Below are positions 59,614 to 64,000 of a stretch of 64,000 bases of DNA, one piece after another. Each line of letters begins with the position of its first letter. The stretch's first letter is position 1. The notes below the pieces were generated by a model, which worked only from the letters and a program-made list of their open reading frames with translations, was not told where the DNA came from and searched no databases. The stretch covers positions 186,001 to 250,000 of the forward strand of contig JABYQU010000005.1 of assembly GCA_022264855.1 (NCBI GenBank). The letters are read 5' to 3'. The translations under genes were made by a program, and so were the position numbers. This DNA comes from Lenzites betulinus. Lineage: Eukaryota; Basidiomycota; Agaricomycetes; Polyporales; Polyporaceae.

Positions 59614-61529
59614 AGTACGCGCTCCGCTCGCTACTATACTCGCATGACGCCAATTACTTCTCAGTGCCGGTGGAAACTGAATTGTACGAGCTTCTGGGCG
59701 TGGTGCATACTGCCACCGAAGGTCAGGGCTTACCCCGCGTTATGCAGTTCCAAGGGTCTGACAGTAATCCTAGATGACATCAAGAAGGCATATAAAAAGA
59801 AGGCGCGCGTGCTACTCCCTTTCCGTTCCCTCAATGTTTCACTGACCGAATATGACAGGCAAGAGAACATCATCCGGTATGTGCTACTTTGCTTGACGCC
59901 ACTAGATTGCAAGTATTGAAATGGTGTCGTTTTCCCTAGGACAAGGTACCCATCCCAGCACATGATTTATTAATCTGCGCTGATTGTTTCTGTAGAATCC
60001 CGATGATCCCTCAGCGCACGCGAGGTTCCAGGAGGTAGCGGCTGCGTGCGTAGATCACCAACGCGTCTACATTGTCCCCCATGCTAATACATCACATCAG
60101 GTATGAGATCCTGAGCAAAGCAGACACAAGGGAAGCATACGACCGCTACGGAATGGAGGGCATGTCGCGCGGAGGAGGCGGGGGTGCACCAGGCTTCGGA
60201 GGGATGGACGGCATGGACCCTGCAGACATCTTCGCAGAGCTCTTCGGTGCAAGTATGGGCTTCGGCTTCGACTACGGTCAATCACGCGGTCCTAGGCGAA
60301 GGAAGGGCCAAGATTCCCACATCCCGTATGAGGTCACGCTCGAAGACCTGTACAATGGCAAGACGGTGAAGATGAACATGGAGAAGGAGGTCGTATGCGG
60401 TATCTGCAAAGGGTTTGTGCCTCCCCCATATCTTGTTATGCTTGACTTAAAGTATGATGTTTCAGCACGGGTGCTAAGGGCAATGCGAAGCCGAAGCCTT
60501 GCGTGAAATGCGAAGGCAAGGGCTGGACAAATGTCACGACTGCAGTAAGTACTATGTCCTTCAGTTGGCTTGTCGTGACCAATCCCTCCAGCTCGGACCA
60601 TCAAGACTTGGCACGCACAGAGCTATGTGTTCAGAGTGCGAAGGCGTCGGTGAGAAGCTCAGGGATAAGGACAGGTACGGCGCGTGTAAGCAGTGGTGCT
60701 GTGCTGTAGATTCTAACGCTTTCCACTCCCAGGTGTAAGAAGTGCAAGGGCCAGCAAACTGTGAAAGAAAAAACTCGTCAAGAGATTTATATCGAGCGTG
60801 GCATGGCCGACCGGCAACGGGTCGTTCTTGCTGGTGCAGGCGATGAAGAGGTAACCTTTACCCATTGGCGCATTCTGGCACTGTACCGACATCCTACAGC
60901 CCGGTATCCCCCCAGGGGATGTCATCTTCACCCTCAAGACACGGCCCCACGATTCCTTTGAGCGATCAGGAAACGACCTACTTACGACAGTGCACATCAC
61001 GCTTTCAGAGGCGCTTCTGGGCTTCTCGCGCATCCTCATAACCCACCTGGACGGTCGTGGAGTTCATGTCACGAGCCCAGCAGGGAAAATCATCAAGCCA
61101 GGAGACAGTATCATTCTCCGTGGAGAAGGGATGCCTGTGCACAAGACACCCGACCACAAGGGCAACCTCTATGTCATGCTCGAGATCGATATGCCTGACG
61201 AGAGCTGGCTCAAAACTGTGGACACGAAGGTCCGTCATTTGTGCAACTTACCGCACTTGTTTGCTTACCGGTACTCCGCGTAGGCATTGGCAGGCCTCTT
61301 GCCGCCGAAAAAGCCGGAGATGGACCCGAAGCCGGCGGTGGTAGATGAGGTGCCGTTTGAGGAGAGCGACATCGTGGATGTGCGTGAAACGCCTTTCAAG
61401 GCTGGTTCAAGTTTCTTTGATCACGCGTCTGGTTTCCAGTTTGGCGGCGGCGAAGACGACGCGGATTGGGAGGATGAGGATGAAGATGAGGAGGACGACG
61501 GCATGGAGCCCGAGTGTCGCACACAATAA
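59614..61529 (+). CDS. Type I DnaJ/Hsp40 co-chaperone (Ydj1/Xdj1-like)
   Basis: Hsp70 co-chaperone with J domain (DDIKKAYKKKA ... EHHPDKNPDDPSAHARFQEV, HPD intact), Gly-rich linker (SRGGGGGAPGFGGMDGMD), zinc-finger domain (CGICKGTGAKGNAKPKPC, CVKCEGKGW, CSECEGVGEKLRDKDRCKKC) and substrate-binding C-terminal domain (GDVIFTLKTRPHDSFERSGN, KPGDSIILRGEGMPVHKT). It ends in an acidic tail and ECRTQ, whose last four residues resemble a CaaX farnesylation box. The start codon seems split by an intron: A at 59614, intron 59615-59664, then TG at 59665, giving MPVETELYELLGV. The intron before EHHPD is best read as GC-AG. About nine exons; stop TAA at 61527-61529. Confidence 0.92.
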
Positions 61530-62173
61530 TCCCACCGCGCACTTAGACGTCTGAATGCTTGCTTTTGGGATATCACGTTGGTCCCTTTTTCGTACTGTAC
61601 TCCACCATCTATTGAACGAATACCCCTTTCTTAGCATACTCACCACTTTTAACACTAGAGGGCCAGCACAGGTGAATTGTGCTGCACTGTTAAAACCCAT
61701 CTCATTCGTACTGATGCAACTTGACGCTGCGAGGAATGTCAAGCTAGATATCGATCGTTACATCTACCAGGCTGGCTGGCTTTAGCCACTCGTTGTACAC
61801 AATACTGCTTGATCAACTACTTGCGCAGAGACCCGTATATAATCAGCTGCTGTGCTGCGGAGACCTTCATACGCTGGATGAATGAGAAGGACCAAGCGAC
61901 AAGCCATTTTGTGTTGCCATTGTCCTTGTCCTGGCTCGGATAGAGCCGTACGGGCGCCACCGACGACAAGGTACAATGCCCAAACAGGGCGGCCAAGCCA
62001 AACAAAGCCAAGCGCCGAATGTGGCCCGCATGGTCGCGCTCGCCGCGCTGTCTGCAACCACAACACGCGACGTGCGCACCGACTACATGCTCCTCCCCAA
62101 CCACCCCAATCTCTCTACCTCATCCGCAGATTAAACCTTCTCGCACACGCGCACTCGAAAACACGCGAAGTAC
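61530..62173. other. Spacer between DnaJ and SUN-like gene, no gene seen
   Basis: About 640 bp with no convincing frame; 3' UTR of DnaJ and promoter of the next gene are expected. Confidence 0.4.
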
Positions 62174-64000
62174 ATGTCATTCTCGAGCACACCTTTAGGT
62201 CAAGGCAGACGTCTAGATCACCACACCTTTCTCAATAAGAACAATCCCAACCGCGGACCCAACTCTCCCCCACGCCGCGCGATACCAACCTCATACGCCT
62301 ACGGGTATGCTCATCTTTTACCGCTCGTATAAAACGCGTCCTCACACGCCATCAGCGCCCCAACCTTAGGTTCGCGCTCCCCTCCCAAGCCAGATAGAGC
62401 ATTGCTCTCCCCTGAACCAGACGACCCCGACGAACCAGCACTCGTCCGCTTCGCACGCCTGAAGCAGCGCGAGCAAACACAACAGACCTCTCAACCACAC
62501 CTATCTCGCCCCGTGGGTCCCAACGTTTCCTCCTCACACCCGGAGAAGTGGGCTGTCAAGGATACGTCTGTTAACATCGCGAGCGCGTTTCATCAGGCAG
62601 CTACTTCCACCTCGTTCGATACCACCGCGAACTCCAGCATGGATCCAAATGAAGCCTGGGCGTCCGGTATCAGGAAGCCCATGGTTCCCCGCAGCACGTC
62701 CGTCGAGTACGAGAAGGAGACCCAGTCCACCGTGAACCGACGTCTCGGCGCACCCCCAAGCCGTGCACAGGCCATGGCGCGGGTCGCAAGGCCTGTACAG
62801 AAGACAACCTCCATCCGTCATGTCCCAGACTCTGAAGGTGAGGAAGAGCCGCACGAGAACGGACGCGCCAAGACGCCCTTGGAGCAGGGTGTCGGCATCT
62901 TCAAGAAGGGTATGGCGTTCCTCTTGCGCGAGCGTTCGCAGGAGCCGGAGGGTGACTCTATGCTCAACGGGAACGAGAGCACGCGCGATATCTCGAGCTA
63001 CGACTACTCTGCGGAGGAGCGCGAGTTCCAAGCTGCGTCACAGAAGCCCCTCTCCCGACGAACGGTCGCCACACATCGGAAAAATCGCATGTCGACCGAT
63101 AACAAGGCCTACCGTCCGTCCATGTCAGACCTGGAGGAGTCCGATGAGGATTTTGAAGTGGACGGGAAGAAGACGAGACGGAAGAAGGCGAAGAAGACAG
63201 GTCCTGCGGGCGGTCCTCTTACCAACTTGCCGGTCGCGGGATATGACAAGAGGCGGAGGAGGAAGAAAGGTACCAGGGAGAATGGTATGCCAGGCGAAGA
63301 GGGCGAAGAAGACGAAAGCACAGAGGAGGAGGATCAAGTTAGCGAAAACGTGCGTGGCTTCAATCTCACCTTAGAATATTGCTCATAGTGTCGCAGCGAT
63401 CCCGACGAGGGGTCACGCCCGTCCAACGGGCCTCTTCTGTACCGCGAGGATCAGTACCACCTATTCCCCGACATCCCTCTCTTCCGCCTCACTATGACTC
63501 GAGTGGTATTGATACCTCGATGGACATCGAAGGTCAACTGGGCTCTATCCGCGAAGCTGACGAGGAGCCTCCGCTGATAGACGGTGCTATCCCTCGAGGT
63601 CCCAAAGCATCGTTTTCTGTCGGTGCGGCGTTGGGACGCTGCGTGCACGGCGTTCTCAGTGTATTCCTTTGGGTCATACGCTCGTTCTTTGGCTGTCTAG
63701 CCTGGGTGATCAGCTCAATCGCGGGCTTCAATTACGCACCACTCTTGAAGACCGGTATGGTCGGCTTGACGCTGTGGGGGGCATGGTACGTCCTCAACAG
63801 CGGCTTGCTCAACATGGATATGCTCCCCAAGCTACAATTGCCACATACACCCTACGTGCCCCCCGATGTCCCCGCCGGCGACCTCGGTGCGATCTCTGCC
63901 CGTCTTCAAAACCTCGAACGCGTCTTTGCTGGCCTTTCGCTGGACCTCGAGCGCTCCGTTGCTCATATCGAAGGTGGCAACAAGAATCATGCCGAACTCG
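62174..64000 (+). CDS. Probable SUN-domain (Sad1-type) nuclear envelope protein, N-terminal part
   Basis: Start MSFSSTPLGQGRRLDHHTFL at 62174; the gene runs off the right edge. A 51 nt intron (GTATGC...CATCAG) joins TSYAYG to APTLGSRSPPKPDRALLSPE, and a 47 nt intron (GTGCGT...TCGCAG) joins DQVSEN to RSRRGVTPVQRA. The long N-terminus is disordered, Ser/Arg/Glu-rich and has basic patches (KTRRKKAKK, DKRRRRKKGT) suited to nuclear import. Hydrophobic segments VLSVFLWVIRSFFGCLAWVI and GMVGLTLWGAWYVLNSGLL would place the rest in the envelope lumen. The visible end (ISARLQNLERVFAGLSLDLE) begins a coiled coil. This layout, nucleoplasmic tail, membrane segment, coiled coil, is that of Sad1/SUN proteins, but the SUN domain itself lies outside the window. 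Confidence 0.6.

Overview
The window is nuclear DNA of a filamentous basidiomycete, most likely an Agaricomycete of the polypore type. The evidence is: genes broken by many introns of about 45-60 nt with GTRNGT-like donors, GC-rich DNA, tRNA genes with RNA polymerase III signals (one with an intron), a microsomal cytochrome P450, a GAF hybrid histidine kinase, an Hst4-type sirtuin, and fungal housekeeping genes on both strands. Genus cannot be told from the sequence alone.

Layout. 1-6.5 kb: acidic tail of a + strand gene, an imperfect ~110 bp direct repeat, a GIT1/phosphate-type MFS permease (-), the first copy of a 731 bp DNA transposon, and SEM1/DSS1 (-). 6.5-19.6 kb: a repeat-containing spacer, a P450 (+), an Hst4-like sirtuin (-), a small unknown gene (-), tRNA-Arg(CCG) (+), RAE1 (+) and sterol C-5 desaturase ERG3 (-). 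19.6-29 kb: prolyl aminopeptidase (-), tRNA-Leu(AAG) (-), phosphomannose isomerase (+), then a - strand reading unit in which cystathionine beta-lyase runs without a stop, and without a new start codon, into mevalonate kinase. 29.5-42 kb: hybrid histidine kinase (-), dolichol kinase SEC59 (-) and uracil-DNA glycosylase (+). 42-51.4 kb: GC-rich and gene-poor, holding only a bZIP gene (-) and the second, apparently identical, transposon copy. 51.4-64 kb: dense housekeeping block with XPB/SSL2 (-), branchpoint-binding protein SF1/BBP (+), RCM1/NSUN5 rRNA methyltransferase (-), a type I DnaJ (+) and the N-terminal part of a probable SUN-domain nuclear envelope protein (+) that leaves the window.

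How the genes relate. Most are independent housekeeping loci, often as divergent pairs with short shared promoters (SSL2/BBP, RCM1/DnaJ, SEC59/UNG) or convergent pairs (P450/HST4, RAE1/ERG3, PMI/mevalonate kinase). Several touch isoprenoid and glycosylation metabolism: mevalonate kinase makes precursors for sterols (ERG3), dolichol (SEC59) and prenyl groups (the DnaJ ends in a CaaX-like box), and phosphomannose isomerase feeds the mannose donors used with dolichol. This may be chance.

The points most worth attention are the lyase-kinase fusion, the twin transposon copies with perfect 8 bp target duplications, and two one-base frame breaks, both in runs of five C, that look like consensus errors.
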